The notes under the pieces are model-generated. The model searched no databases. It was not told the origin of the DNA and was given only the letters and a program-made list of their open reading frames with translations. A DNA stretch of 43,675 bases from a virus: positions 1 through 43,675 of IMG/VR virus record IMGVR_UViG_3300043409_000682; one strand, given 5' to 3'. Numbering within the stretch: the first letter of the stretch is position 1; the number at the start of each line of letters is the position of its first letter. The translations under genes and the position numbers were made by a program. Of the stretch, positions 1 through 6,666 are shown in pieces.

Positions 1-138
1 ATTGGCAGGATAATATCCAAATCCTAGATTACCTGTAAAAGTCAAAGCAACATTACCACCTGTAGAATAAAGCGCCTCTCCACCGACTTCATTAGTGTTG
101 CGATTTCCGAAATAAATTGATTTAATTGGCCGTCCCAT
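1..138 (-). CDS. Partial virion-type protein, N-terminus only
   Basis: The reading frame starts at an ATG at 138 (minus strand) and stays open to the window edge, giving 46 residues beginning MGRPIKSIYFGNRN. A clear ribosome site, AAGGAG, lies 7 nt before the ATG. The MGRP..YFGNRN opening followed by Gly/Asn/Thr-rich sequence resembles short structural or head-decoration proteins of marine T4-like phages (from memory of the family, not a search). It sits downstream of the gp23 capsid gene on the same strand but is separated from it by a plus-strand gene and a terminator, so it probably has its own promoter at 213-225. Function is unproven; the rest of the gene lies outside the window. Confidence 0.6.
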   Translation of the reverse strand, partial: MGRPIKSIYFGNRNTNEVGGEALYSTGGNVALTFTGNLGFGYYPAN

Positions 139-212
139 TTTGTTTCTCCTTGTGTTTTAGCGTTCTAGGCCTACGCAGAGGGTTACTGCATAAACTCTCA
201 TCTAAGAGCGAA

Positions 213-225
213 CATTATATTTACC
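213..225 (-). promoter_or_regulatory. Candidate late promoter for the partial gene at 1-138
   Basis: On the minus strand this reads GGTAAATATAATG. It contains the TAAATA core of T4-type late promoters (consensus TATAAATA) overlapping a TATAAT-like -10. The leader to the ATG at 138 would be roughly 70 nt. Assigned by motif and position only. Confidence 0.4.
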
Positions 226-232
226 ATTTTTG

Positions 233-260
233 TTGACTTTATCCTGTGCCCGTGTATAAT
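233..260 (+). promoter_or_regulatory. Sigma70-type promoter for the small membrane protein
   Basis: TTGACT at 233-238 and a perfect TATAAT at 255-260 are separated by 16 bp. The predicted transcription start is about 267, some 15 nt before the ATG at 282. It is the best host-type promoter in the window, so this small gene may be expressed early by host RNA polymerase, unlike the late operons around it. Confidence 0.65.
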
Positions 261-281
261 AAATATCAAAAGGACCATATC

Positions 282-521
282 ATGGATGTAGATTCAGCCG
301 CAACATTTTTATCATGTGCAATACTATTTGGAGCAGGTTTTGCCATCCTTGGTATTACAGTTATTTTTATAAACAATATTACTCACAAATACTGGAAACC
401 AATTCGTATCTTTACACAAGACAGTTGGGTATTCAACGTGGGTAATACAGCACCTAGTAGGTTTGCTGAGCCACATGAAATAGAACCAAAGATTCCACCA
501 GTGATGGACAAGAAACAGTAG
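282..521 (+). CDS. Small single-pass membrane protein, unknown function
   Basis: 79 residues from ATG 282. This start is preferred over an upstream GTG at 246 because AAAGGA lies 8 nt before it, and because the GTG lies between the -35 and -10 boxes of the promoter. Residues about 6-31 form one hydrophobic helix (AATFLSCAILFGAGFAILG and on). The remainder is a polar tail of about 48 residues ending in Pro/Lys-rich sequence. No lysozyme, spanin lipobox or holin signature is visible, so the function is unknown. It is a lone plus-strand gene wedged between minus-strand structural genes, with its own host-type promoter and a terminator directly after it, which suggests an independently regulated accessory gene. 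Confidence 0.65.
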   Translation: MDVDSAATFLSCAILFGAGFAILGITVIFINNITHKYWKPIRIFTQDSWVFNVGNTAPSRFAEPHEIEPKIPPVMDKKQ

Positions 522-529
522 CCAACAAA

Positions 530-549
530 AAAGGGCCTTTCGGCCCTTT
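530..549. terminator. Bidirectional rho-independent terminator
   Basis: A perfect 8-bp stem, AAAGGGCC / GGCCCTTT, with a TTTC loop. Reading plus, it follows the TAG at 519-521 and precedes CCTGTTTTTCC. Reading minus, it follows the gp23 stop (589) and runs into TTTTTTGTT. It therefore closes both the small plus-strand gene and the long capsid operon. Confidence 0.85.
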
Positions 550-588
550 CCTGTTTTTCCTTCCCATCCCTGAGAAAGTTCGTTCCAA

Positions 589-1758
589 TTATTGGAATGA
601 TAAGTTGCTTACTGCAATGCTTTCTAGGTAGTCGGCAGCGTTACCCAAAGATGACGCTGTGTTTGTTAACTCAACATATCCGTAACGTGTCATAAAGCCT
701 ACGACTGGTTCGAATGTAGCTGGGTCAAGAACTACACCAGAACTCATTAGAGGAATATATGGGCAATAGAACGCGGCTGCATCAGCCTCGCTAGTACCTT
801 TGTATCCAACTAATACGTTGGCTGTATCAGCGGCATAGCTATCAACGTAAATACGCATAGCACCATTCAATGTACCAACAAACTTGGTGTTTGTAGGAGC
901 TTCAAATGTACCTTCTGTTGTACGAGCAAATGCGCTAGTAGTAGCACTTTGCAATACTGTCAATGCGGCTGGTGATACAACTGCCCAGTTTGCCGCACCA
1001 CGACGTGTGCGTTGTGCAATCAAGTTAGCGGCACGGTTGATAACAACTGCCAATGCGGCATGCTCGTCACCAACGAATGTAGCTGTACCGGATACTGTTG
1101 CTTGGTTGTATGTGTATGTTGAACCACTTAGAGCACGTAGGCTACCAAGAATTTCTTGGTCGATTTCAACTGTAATCTCTTGAGCCAAAGCTGCCATGAT
1201 TTCTGCTTCAACATCTAGACCGTGCATAGACTGTGCGTCTTGAGCGGCTTCAAATGTCCAACGAGCAGACAATTTGCGTGTTTTAGCTTCAACAACTTGT
1301 TTCAAGATTTGAACATTGATACGACGACCAGGTACACCTTCAAGAGCACTTGTAGCCTGTGCTTTGTCGTCTGCACCACCCGAGTATGCTGAAGCAATCT
1401 TGAATGGGCTCAATGCTTCATCACCAGCAGTAACATCAGTACCACTTGTGCTGTTAACATCATCAGCATAACGAACACGTAGAGTGTGAATCTGACTGAC
1501 TGGACCTGTCATTGGTTGTACACCAACGATTTCGTTAGCAATAACTGTAGGCATAACGCGACGGATAACCGGTAGAATTACACGGTTAAGAGTTGAAATG
1601 TTACTTGCGCCAGTTGCGCCAACTGTTGCACTCTCAGCCAAATGCTTACGAGTGTTTTCTAATACTACCGACATAGAGGTACGGCGTGAACCTTGTAGGC
1701 CTTCTAACAGGGCATCTTTGGTTTCGCCCCAACGGCTTTCTAATAATACTTGTGACAT
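589..1758 (-). CDS. 23: Major capsid protein (gp23 family)
   Basis: 389 residues forming the hexameric shell of the head. The motif RRVMPTVIANEIVGVQPMTG (from about residue 66) is the hallmark of T4 gp23, where the equivalent region reads RRAIPNLIAFDICGVQPM. In T4 the prohead protease removes the N-terminus after an LAE site. Here LAE lies at residues 40-42 (HLAE/SATVG), giving a predicted 42-residue pro-segment against 65 in T4. The mature chain would be about 347 residues, shorter than T4's 456, suggesting a compact insertion domain. It is the last gene of the operon gp20-21-22-23 and is followed by a strong terminator. The gene is preceded by two tandem Shine-Dalgarno runs, fitting very high expression. 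Confidence 0.95.
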   Translation of the reverse strand: MSQVLLESRWGETKDALLEGLQGSRRTSMSVVLENTRKHLAESATVGATGASNISTLNRVILPVIRRVMPTVIANEIVGVQPMTGPVSQIHTLRVRYADDVNSTSGTDVTAGDEALSPFKIASAYSGGADDKAQATSALEGVPGRRINVQILKQVVEAKTRKLSARWTFEAAQDAQSMHGLDVEAEIMAALAQEITVEIDQEILGSLRALSGSTYTYNQATVSGTATFVGDEHAALAVVINRAANLIAQRTRRGAANWAVVSPAALTVLQSATTSAFARTTEGTFEAPTNTKFVGTLNGAMRIYVDSYAADTANVLVGYKGTSEADAAAFYCPYIPLMSSGVVLDPATFEPVVGFMTRYGYVELTNTASSLGNAADYLESIAVSNLSFQ

Positions 1759-1764
1759 AATTTT

Positions 1765-1776
1765 TCCTTTTTCCTT
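1765..1776 (-). promoter_or_regulatory. Tandem ribosome-binding sites before gp23
   Basis: On the minus strand two AAGGA runs occur 7 nt apart in a pure-purine stretch, the nearer one 6 nt from the ATG at 1758. No late-promoter motif is seen in the 25-nt gap after gp22, so high capsid yield probably relies on translation of the operon transcript. Confidence 0.55.
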
Positions 1777-1783
1777 TTAGGGT

Positions 1784-2884
1784 TTACTTTAGCCCTGCTA
1801 AACGCTTTAACACGATAACATTGCTGTCATCTGCTTCAATGACGGTTTTAGCAGTTTTATCTCCAGTTACTTCGCTACGGCTTTCAGCTAATACAGCTTT
1901 TGGGGCTGATGTCTTAACTGTTCCGTTGTTTAGTACTGCTGGAAGATACTTTTCATATGCACTCTGCAGTTTTACAGTTTGCACAGATTCTAACAAGTCG
2001 CTCATAATAGCGGCTTTTTCCTTGTTCAAAGGCTTCAACATGGACTCAAGCATTACCTTGCGTTCTTGTGATTCTTTGATAATACGGATTTCTTTGTCTT
2101 TCGACTCTACTAGTACTGAGTTGTCTTCAGCAACTTTCTTGGCTTCTGCCAAGTCTTGTTGAGACTTTTTAACAGCTTCTTGTAGTTTACGAACTTCTTT
2201 GTTCTCATTTAAGTGAGTAACAGCAAATTCGCTGGCAAAAGCTTCAAATAAACGACGTCCAAACATGTTCTCGCGAGCAGTATGGATATCTTCTTTTAGT
2301 TGAGTCAATTCAGACTCTAGCTTAGTAGTTACAGATTCTTTCACAAGTTCGCTGGCACGTGAAATAAAGGCTTTTTGCATTTCTGCAATCTTTTGTTTGG
2401 CTTCTGCAACCAAACGCACTTTAGTTTCAACAACTGCTTGCTTGTCTTGTTCAAATTCAGAAATTTCTTCAGCCAACGCTTTGATAACAAAACTTTCCAT
2501 CTTAGCAATGCTATTTTGGTAAGTCTTACGATCGTTGCGTAGTTCTTTGATTTCTTCGGCTAGTTTAGTAACCATGAAATCGTTGAACTTGTTGGCACTT
2601 GTGCTCATGTGCGTATTGAAACGTACACGGTCTTCGGCCAGGGCTTTCTTTTCAGAATAGAATTCTTCAAGTTCGCTTTGTAGCGACTCTGTAACCATTT
2701 TGTCTAGAGCTTCAACCATTATACTTTTGTCATGATCGTAGCGACCTGCGAATTCCTCACGTAACTCGGCGCGAACTTGTTCACGAGCTTCGTTCAACTT
2801 GGTTTCCCAAGCTTCACTTAGAGCTTGTTGAGTGCTTTCGTTTATAAGGCCACTGTCTAACAATGGTTTGATAGCATCTAACAT
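1784..2884 (-). CDS. 22: Prohead core scaffolding protein (gp22-like)
   Basis: 366 residues, almost wholly predicted coiled coil with alternating Glu/Lys heptads from about residue 20 to 300. It begins MLDAIKPLLDSGLIN, as gp22 homologues do. It forms the internal core around which the gp23 shell assembles and is then chopped up by gp21. Many LxE/VxE/IxE tripeptides suited to that protease are present, such as KLAEE, LAEAK and VLAES. It lies between the protease gene (11 bp upstream) and the capsid gene (25 bp downstream), the standard T4 order 21-22-23. T4 gp22 is 269 residues, so this scaffold is longer. Identification rests on position, composition and start sequence. Confidence 0.85.
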   Translation of the reverse strand: MLDAIKPLLDSGLINESTQQALSEAWETKLNEAREQVRAELREEFAGRYDHDKSIMVEALDKMVTESLQSELEEFYSEKKALAEDRVRFNTHMSTSANKFNDFMVTKLAEEIKELRNDRKTYQNSIAKMESFVIKALAEEISEFEQDKQAVVETKVRLVAEAKQKIAEMQKAFISRASELVKESVTTKLESELTQLKEDIHTARENMFGRRLFEAFASEFAVTHLNENKEVRKLQEAVKKSQQDLAEAKKVAEDNSVLVESKDKEIRIIKESQERKVMLESMLKPLNKEKAAIMSDLLESVQTVKLQSAYEKYLPAVLNNGTVKTSAPKAVLAESRSEVTGDKTAKTVIEADDSNVIVLKRLAGLK

Positions 2885-2895
2885 TTAGGTTTCTC

Positions 2896-3543
2896 CTATT
2901 TTAACTTCAATTCGTTGATTAAGCGCATAACGCCTGCTTGTACATACTTCTGTACTTTTTGATCTTTACTGGCTTCACGTGCCACTTCAAACAACTCAGC
3001 ACCACCACGCATGTTCATAAGACTCTCATACACAGCTTTCGGGTATGCATGAGGTGCGCTAGGTTGTGCCACGATGTCGACGGTAATGATTTCAAAATCA
3101 CTAACGTGTCCACTACTTTCATTTACCTGACCCGAGCCGCGACTGCTAACACCCAGCTTGACACCGCTTGTTAACATGGCTCTTACAAGCTCACCCATCG
3201 GGGTTGGTAAAAGTTTTAATTTTCCATAACCACAGTTGCCTTCCATCCACATGCGTGTGATCATATGGCTAACACGGTCTAGATTAATTTTTAAATCATC
3301 AGGATGATCAACTTCACCTAATACACTGTATCCGGTTTTTAGTTGGTCATTAATAGTACTAACAGCTTTTTCGATTTCACGAACAGGATATACTCGTTTG
3401 TTGTGGTTTTCAACTCCACCTTCAATGAATACTCCCGTCATGAAGAGATCTTTTGCTTTGCCATCTGCACTACCCTCTTCGAGGATAGTGATTCCAGCTT
3501 GATCAAAGGACAAGTGTTCTCTGAGATAACGGGCTGTTTGCAT
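2896..3543 (-). CDS. 21: Prohead core protease (gp21, peptidase family S21-like)
   Basis: 215 residues. It cleaves the scaffold and the capsid N-terminus after LxE/IxE-type sites during head maturation. The S21 fold signatures are visible: FMTGVFIEGGVENHNKRVYP near residue 34, EVDHPDD with the presumed catalytic His80, GVSSRGSG with the nucleophile Ser at 133 or 134, and VDIVAQPSAP with Asp156 as the likely third residue. Length matches T4 gp21 (212). It is encoded directly before gp22 and 5 bp after the acidic core protein. The AUG at 3543 gives the conserved MQTARYLREHLSFDQAGI start. Confidence 0.93.
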   Translation of the reverse strand: MQTARYLREHLSFDQAGITILEEGSADGKAKDLFMTGVFIEGGVENHNKRVYPVREIEKAVSTINDQLKTGYSVLGEVDHPDDLKINLDRVSHMITRMWMEGNCGYGKLKLLPTPMGELVRAMLTSGVKLGVSSRGSGQVNESSGHVSDFEIITVDIVAQPSAPHAYPKAVYESLMNMRGGAELFEVAREASKDQKVQKYVQAGVMRLINELKLK

Positions 3544-3548
3544 TCGTA

Positions 3549-4553
3549 TTATTTGCCTGTGTTTTGCTTTAGTACAGTCTTGTCAGTAACTGGCACTTTA
3601 CCGCCTGTTGTTTGACCTTCTGGACTATTAGCTGATTCCCAGTTCTTACCTACTGGACTTGTCTTTTTGCTACCGCCAGGTGCATTCTGGAACTTCTCAT
3701 TAGAGAACTTGCCTTCACCTTTGCTGTATTCATTGTTTGGCTTTGGTGTTGGCTTGCCGTCTGGACTGTCGTTAGTGGCACCAGTCTTGTTTAGAATGTT
3801 CTTGCTTGTACCACCAAAATCAGGGCCAGTTTGCTTGCTGATAGAATTAGTGTTTACAGGAACTTTTTTGCCATTGCCAGCCTCTGTACCTTCAGCATTG
3901 TCACCTTCGCCGCCGTATACTTGACCAATTTGATCTACATATTCGCGCATTAGTTGTGCAACACTTTTAGGTCCATTGCTTTTAGTTTCTTTAACTTCAG
4001 CTTTGTCTTCTTTGTCTTTGTCCTTGTCATCTTCAGTGTCTTCATCAGACTCTTCAGCTTCCATCACGCCTTCACCAAATTTTGGCTCTTCTGCACCAAC
4101 TTCGGTTGGGCCGTCCATGCTATCCATGCTATCCATGTTGTCAGCATCTGGTTCACTGTGGCTGACATCTAATTGTGCTTGGATTTCAGCAAACATGTCT
4201 TTTAGCTCGTCGATGTCAGCTTTGGTAGCTGGCTCGTCACTGCCCATGTCATCACCGCCCATGTCAGTGGGTGGTAAATCGCCACCTAGTTCGTCTTCGT
4301 CTTCTGGATCTTCACCATCAAGACTAAACTCTGCTTCGCCTTCTTCTTCAGCAATGCCGCCATTTTCGTCGCCTGTGACTTGAGCGCCAAGTTCTTCAAC
4401 TGGCATGCCGCCCATTTCATTCATTTCGTCTTCGTCCATCAAACTTTCGTAGATGTCACGACTTTTTTCTACCACAATCTCATGAAATAATTCACGAGCT
4501 TTTTGTTCGTTTTCATTGATGATATACTCAATCAATTTTTCATACTTGTTCAT
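3549..4553 (-). CDS. Acidic prohead core protein (gp67/68-like)
   Basis: 334 residues. The first ~45 residues (KYEKLIEYIINENEQKARE...) form an amphipathic helical segment like the N-termini of T4 gp67/gp68 core proteins. The rest is low complexity: a very acidic Asp/Glu stretch at about 40-200, including a short DNMDSMDSMDG repeat coded by tandem 9-bp units near 4113-4140, and then an Asn/Gly/Lys/Pro-rich tail. T4 gp67 is also a short helix followed by an acidic tail, but is only about 80 residues, so this is a much enlarged version. Its place between portal and protease fits an internal core component removed on maturation. AAAGGAG precedes the ATG at 4553. The role is inferred from context and composition. 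Confidence 0.6.
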   Translation of the reverse strand: MNKYEKLIEYIINENEQKARELFHEIVVEKSRDIYESLMDEDEMNEMGGMPVEELGAQVTGDENGGIAEEEGEAEFSLDGEDPEDEDELGGDLPPTDMGGDDMGSDEPATKADIDELKDMFAEIQAQLDVSHSEPDADNMDSMDSMDGPTEVGAEEPKFGEGVMEAEESDEDTEDDKDKDKEDKAEVKETKSNGPKSVAQLMREYVDQIGQVYGGEGDNAEGTEAGNGKKVPVNTNSISKQTGPDFGGTSKNILNKTGATNDSPDGKPTPKPNNEYSKGEGKFSNEKFQNAPGGSKKTSPVGKNWESANSPEGQTTGGKVPVTDKTVLKQNTGK

Positions 4554-4583
4554 AAGAACTCCTTTAGAATATAGCTATGTGTA

Positions 4584-4592
4584 GTTATTTAC
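4584..4592 (-). promoter_or_regulatory. Candidate late promoter inside an inverted repeat
   Basis: On the minus strand GTAAATAAC lies 31 nt before the ATG of the gp67/68-like gene. It overlaps a perfect 7-bp inverted repeat (GTAGTTA 4581-4587, TAACTAC 4594-4600), most of the TAAATA core falling in the loop. It would allow the core-protease-scaffold-capsid genes to be boosted separately from the portal gene. Confidence 0.4.
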
Positions 4593-4656
4593 TTAACTAC
4601 GTAGTTTTCAGTGTTAAATGGGGGTTTTTTGATGTGTTTTACGAAGCTAGTCGGAA

Positions 4657-4902
4657 TTACATCGGTGGAACACCGGCTGCCGCGGCATCTGGGGCAGGTG
4701 CATACTGTGATGCAACAGATTTTAATTTCTTCTCATGTTCAAATTTACGCACATCGTTGGCTATTCTCAGCTTGTTTAGGTGTGCTAGAGTCAAGCGAGT
4801 CTTGCGTAGATCTTTGAGTTTAATCACAGAATTGTCATCCTTTTCTGTGTTGTAACCCGGAAGATTTGGCTTGGCTCCTTGTGAAAATTCGTATATGTTC
4901 AT
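4657..4902 (-). CDS. Small conserved T4-like protein between portal and core genes
   Basis: 81 residues. The central block VIKLKDLRKTRLTLAHLNKL through RKFEHEKKL is a charged helix, and the C-terminus is Ala/Pro-rich (YAPAPDAAAAGVPPM), much like the tail of the neighbouring portal protein. Small proteins with this block are found next to the portal gene in aquatic T4-like phages (recollection of the family, not searched); their function is not established. It starts 24 bp after the gp20 stop with no obvious Shine-Dalgarno, and a hairpin covers the intergenic space, so translation is probably coupled to gp20. A minor head-core or portal-associated role is inferred from position only. Confidence 0.7.
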   Translation of the reverse strand: MNIYEFSQGAKPNLPGYNTEKDDNSVIKLKDLRKTRLTLAHLNKLRIANDVRKFEHEKKLKSVASQYAPAPDAAAAGVPPM

Positions 4903-4909
4903 ATATGTA

Positions 4910-4930
4910 TTTAACCCAGACAGGGTTAAA
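4910..4930 (-). promoter_or_regulatory. Perfect hairpin over the gp20 stop codon
   Basis: An 8-bp perfect inverted repeat (TTTAACCC / GGGTTAAA) with a 5-nt loop. The gp20 stop codon lies in one arm and the other arm ends 8 nt from the next ATG. No U-tract follows, so it is not a standard terminator. It looks like a translational-coupling or RNA-processing element. Confidence 0.45.
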
Positions 4931-6635
4931 CTGGTGCCGCAGGGGCCGCGCCTACACCGGGAGCAGGAGCTGGTGCACCTGGTTCAGCAGGGGCCGCTTC
5001 TGCGCCTGCCTCAGGGGTAACTGCACCTAAATCGCTTTCAATACCGCCGGGACTGATGCCCATGCTACGCAAGTTTGGAGCATCTGCAGGAGCTTCTTCA
5101 ACATTGCCACGTTCTTCGTTCCAGGCTATTTCATTCTCGCTGATCTCCATTTCGCTCATGCCCAAGTAGCGTTTCATCAAGAATCGCTTGGCAAGATAAG
5201 GGAATTGTTCCAACTGTGTAAAGGTGGCGATACGAGCCGAATCAATGTCAGCTTGACGATATTGTGCAAAGTTTTGTGGCTCTTCAAATATCAAATCAAA
5301 CAATTGCCCATCAATGTTGACCCCTCTCCAGCGCATGAACATCTTGAACTCGGTATCTAGTTTGTCAATGATCATGCTCTGTAGACGCTTACAGTACTGT
5401 GTAAAACGCCATTCTTGAATTAATGCTGTGCCCACTTTGCCATCGCTGTAGCTCTGTGTACCATCATCTACACCCGAAGGCAAATAACTAGCAGGAATAC
5501 GCAGGCCACGGAATAACTTGTTGGTAAAGAACTTCAAGTCTGTGATTTCGCCTAGGTTTTGTCCACCGGCTAGTGCTTCTACGCTAGATCCACGCCCATC
5601 TGCACTAACAGGGAAAAAGAAGTCTTCGTTTTGACTTAATGGATTGTATGTGGCATCCATCATGTTGACACCACCTCCAGTTTGTGTGGGGATACGTCGC
5701 TGATGAATTTCGTTTTTGATACGCTCAACAAAGGCCATGGCCATGTGTGGTACCATGTTGCCCACGTCAATCTTGAAAATTCTACGCTCAGGTGCTCGCT
5801 GTACGCGATAGATAATAATAGCGTCTTCAAGCAGTTCTTTTTGTTTGAATACTTTAAACACGTTTTCTAGCACCGAGTTACCAAAGGGCCAGAATATGTC
5901 TAGGCCTTCAGTCAGGCTCAAATGTACAATATGTTCAGCATTGATCACAGCTTCATTCTGTGCATGTTGGAAACGTCCGCCACCTGCACTGGGGGAATTG
6001 GGCTGTGAATAACTGCCCTGTGATCCGCCAAGTTGTGGATGATTTGTAAATGTATCACTGGTGCTGACTGCTGTAACTGTCAAGTTCTGAAAGTTGGGGT
6101 TGATGTCTTTGACAATGTACTGCTCGGGCTTTTTACCTTCGCCCTCGTTAACAATAACCTTGACCACTTTACTCATTTCGGTCCAAAACAATTTAAATGT
6201 TTCTGGATCACGTAAGAATACTTGATCGCCGTACTTGATTGTGTTACGCACAATCTTAAAGATACGCTTGTTAAATTCGTTCAAGCTGACCCATTGCTGT
6301 AGTTGCTCTTTGATAATTTTAACTTCGTTGTCTGTGGGCTTTTCTTTAAAGTGTATGGTAAATGCTGTACCGTTTTCGTCGTTCTTTTGTGTACAGAACT
6401 CAGCTAGGATATCTAGTGCGGCATTGATTTCCGAATCCATGTCCATTTGTTCGTATTGGTTATAACGCTCAACACGATTGGGGTGACCAATGTAAACTTC
6501 AGGCAGTGAACTTTGATAGTTACGATAACCAGGATCTGTGGGATTTCCGGACTGTGCTGTTGCGCCCGAAATTGGACTCACAGTTCCAACGTACTGCACA
6601 TTGCTGGTTTTAAAATATTTTTTCCATCCGGCCAT
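4926..6635 (-). CDS. 20: Portal vertex protein (gp20)
   Basis: 569 residues. It forms the dodecameric ring at the head vertex through which DNA is packaged and to which the tail joins. Diagnostic blocks are YNQYEQMDMDSEINAALDIL near residue 60, RVQRAPERRIFKIDVGN near 275, and YNPLSQNEDFFFPVSADGRG near 330, all classic gp20 sequences; the first is also near a region widely used for T4-like diversity primers. Length is close to T4 gp20 (524), the excess being a Pro/Ala-rich tail from about residue 530 (EPGAPAPAPGVGAAPAAPV) that is absent from T4. It lies downstream of the tape measure gene on the same strand, with a candidate late promoter in between. Confidence 0.95.
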   Translation of the reverse strand: MAGWKKYFKTSNVQYVGTVSPISGATAQSGNPTDPGYRNYQSSLPEVYIGHPNRVERYNQYEQMDMDSEINAALDILAEFCTQKNDENGTAFTIHFKEKPTDNEVKIIKEQLQQWVSLNEFNKRIFKIVRNTIKYGDQVFLRDPETFKLFWTEMSKVVKVIVNEGEGKKPEQYIVKDINPNFQNLTVTAVSTSDTFTNHPQLGGSQGSYSQPNSPSAGGGRFQHAQNEAVINAEHIVHLSLTEGLDIFWPFGNSVLENVFKVFKQKELLEDAIIIYRVQRAPERRIFKIDVGNMVPHMAMAFVERIKNEIHQRRIPTQTGGGVNMMDATYNPLSQNEDFFFPVSADGRGSSVEALAGGQNLGEITDLKFFTNKLFRGLRIPASYLPSGVDDGTQSYSDGKVGTALIQEWRFTQYCKRLQSMIIDKLDTEFKMFMRWRGVNIDGQLFDLIFEEPQNFAQYRQADIDSARIATFTQLEQFPYLAKRFLMKRYLGMSEMEISENEIAWNEERGNVEEAPADAPNLRSMGISPGGIESDLGAVTPEAGAEAAPAEPGAPAPAPGVGAAPAAPV

Positions 6636-6651
6636 ATATTAATCTCTTTGT

Positions 6652-6661
6652 GGTATTTACC
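6652..6661 (-). promoter_or_regulatory. Candidate late promoter before gp20
   Basis: The minus strand reads GGTAAATACC 17 nt before the portal ATG at 6635. The TAAATAC core matches other candidate sites in the window. The predicted leader is short (about 10 nt), so this is a moderate call. Confidence 0.4.
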
Positions 6662-6666
6662 GTTAA

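Noticed and set aside
884-1183. Plus-strand open frame inside the capsid gene
   Set aside because: It is antisense to gp23, has no ribosome site and its composition is that of a reversed coding strand.
3976-4383. Plus-strand Ser-rich 135-codon frame
   Set aside because: It mirrors the acidic low-complexity region of the gp67/68-like gene; Ser/Leu richness is simply antisense of Asp/Glu codons.
4577-4855. Plus-strand frames of 92 and 68 codons
   Set aside because: They are antisense to the small conserved protein at 4657-4902, which has family-like sequence.
4907-4913. TAAATAC late-promoter-like string before the 81-residue gene
   Set aside because: It lies only about 5 nt from the start codon, so a transcript could not include the ATG; the hairpin explains the sequence better.
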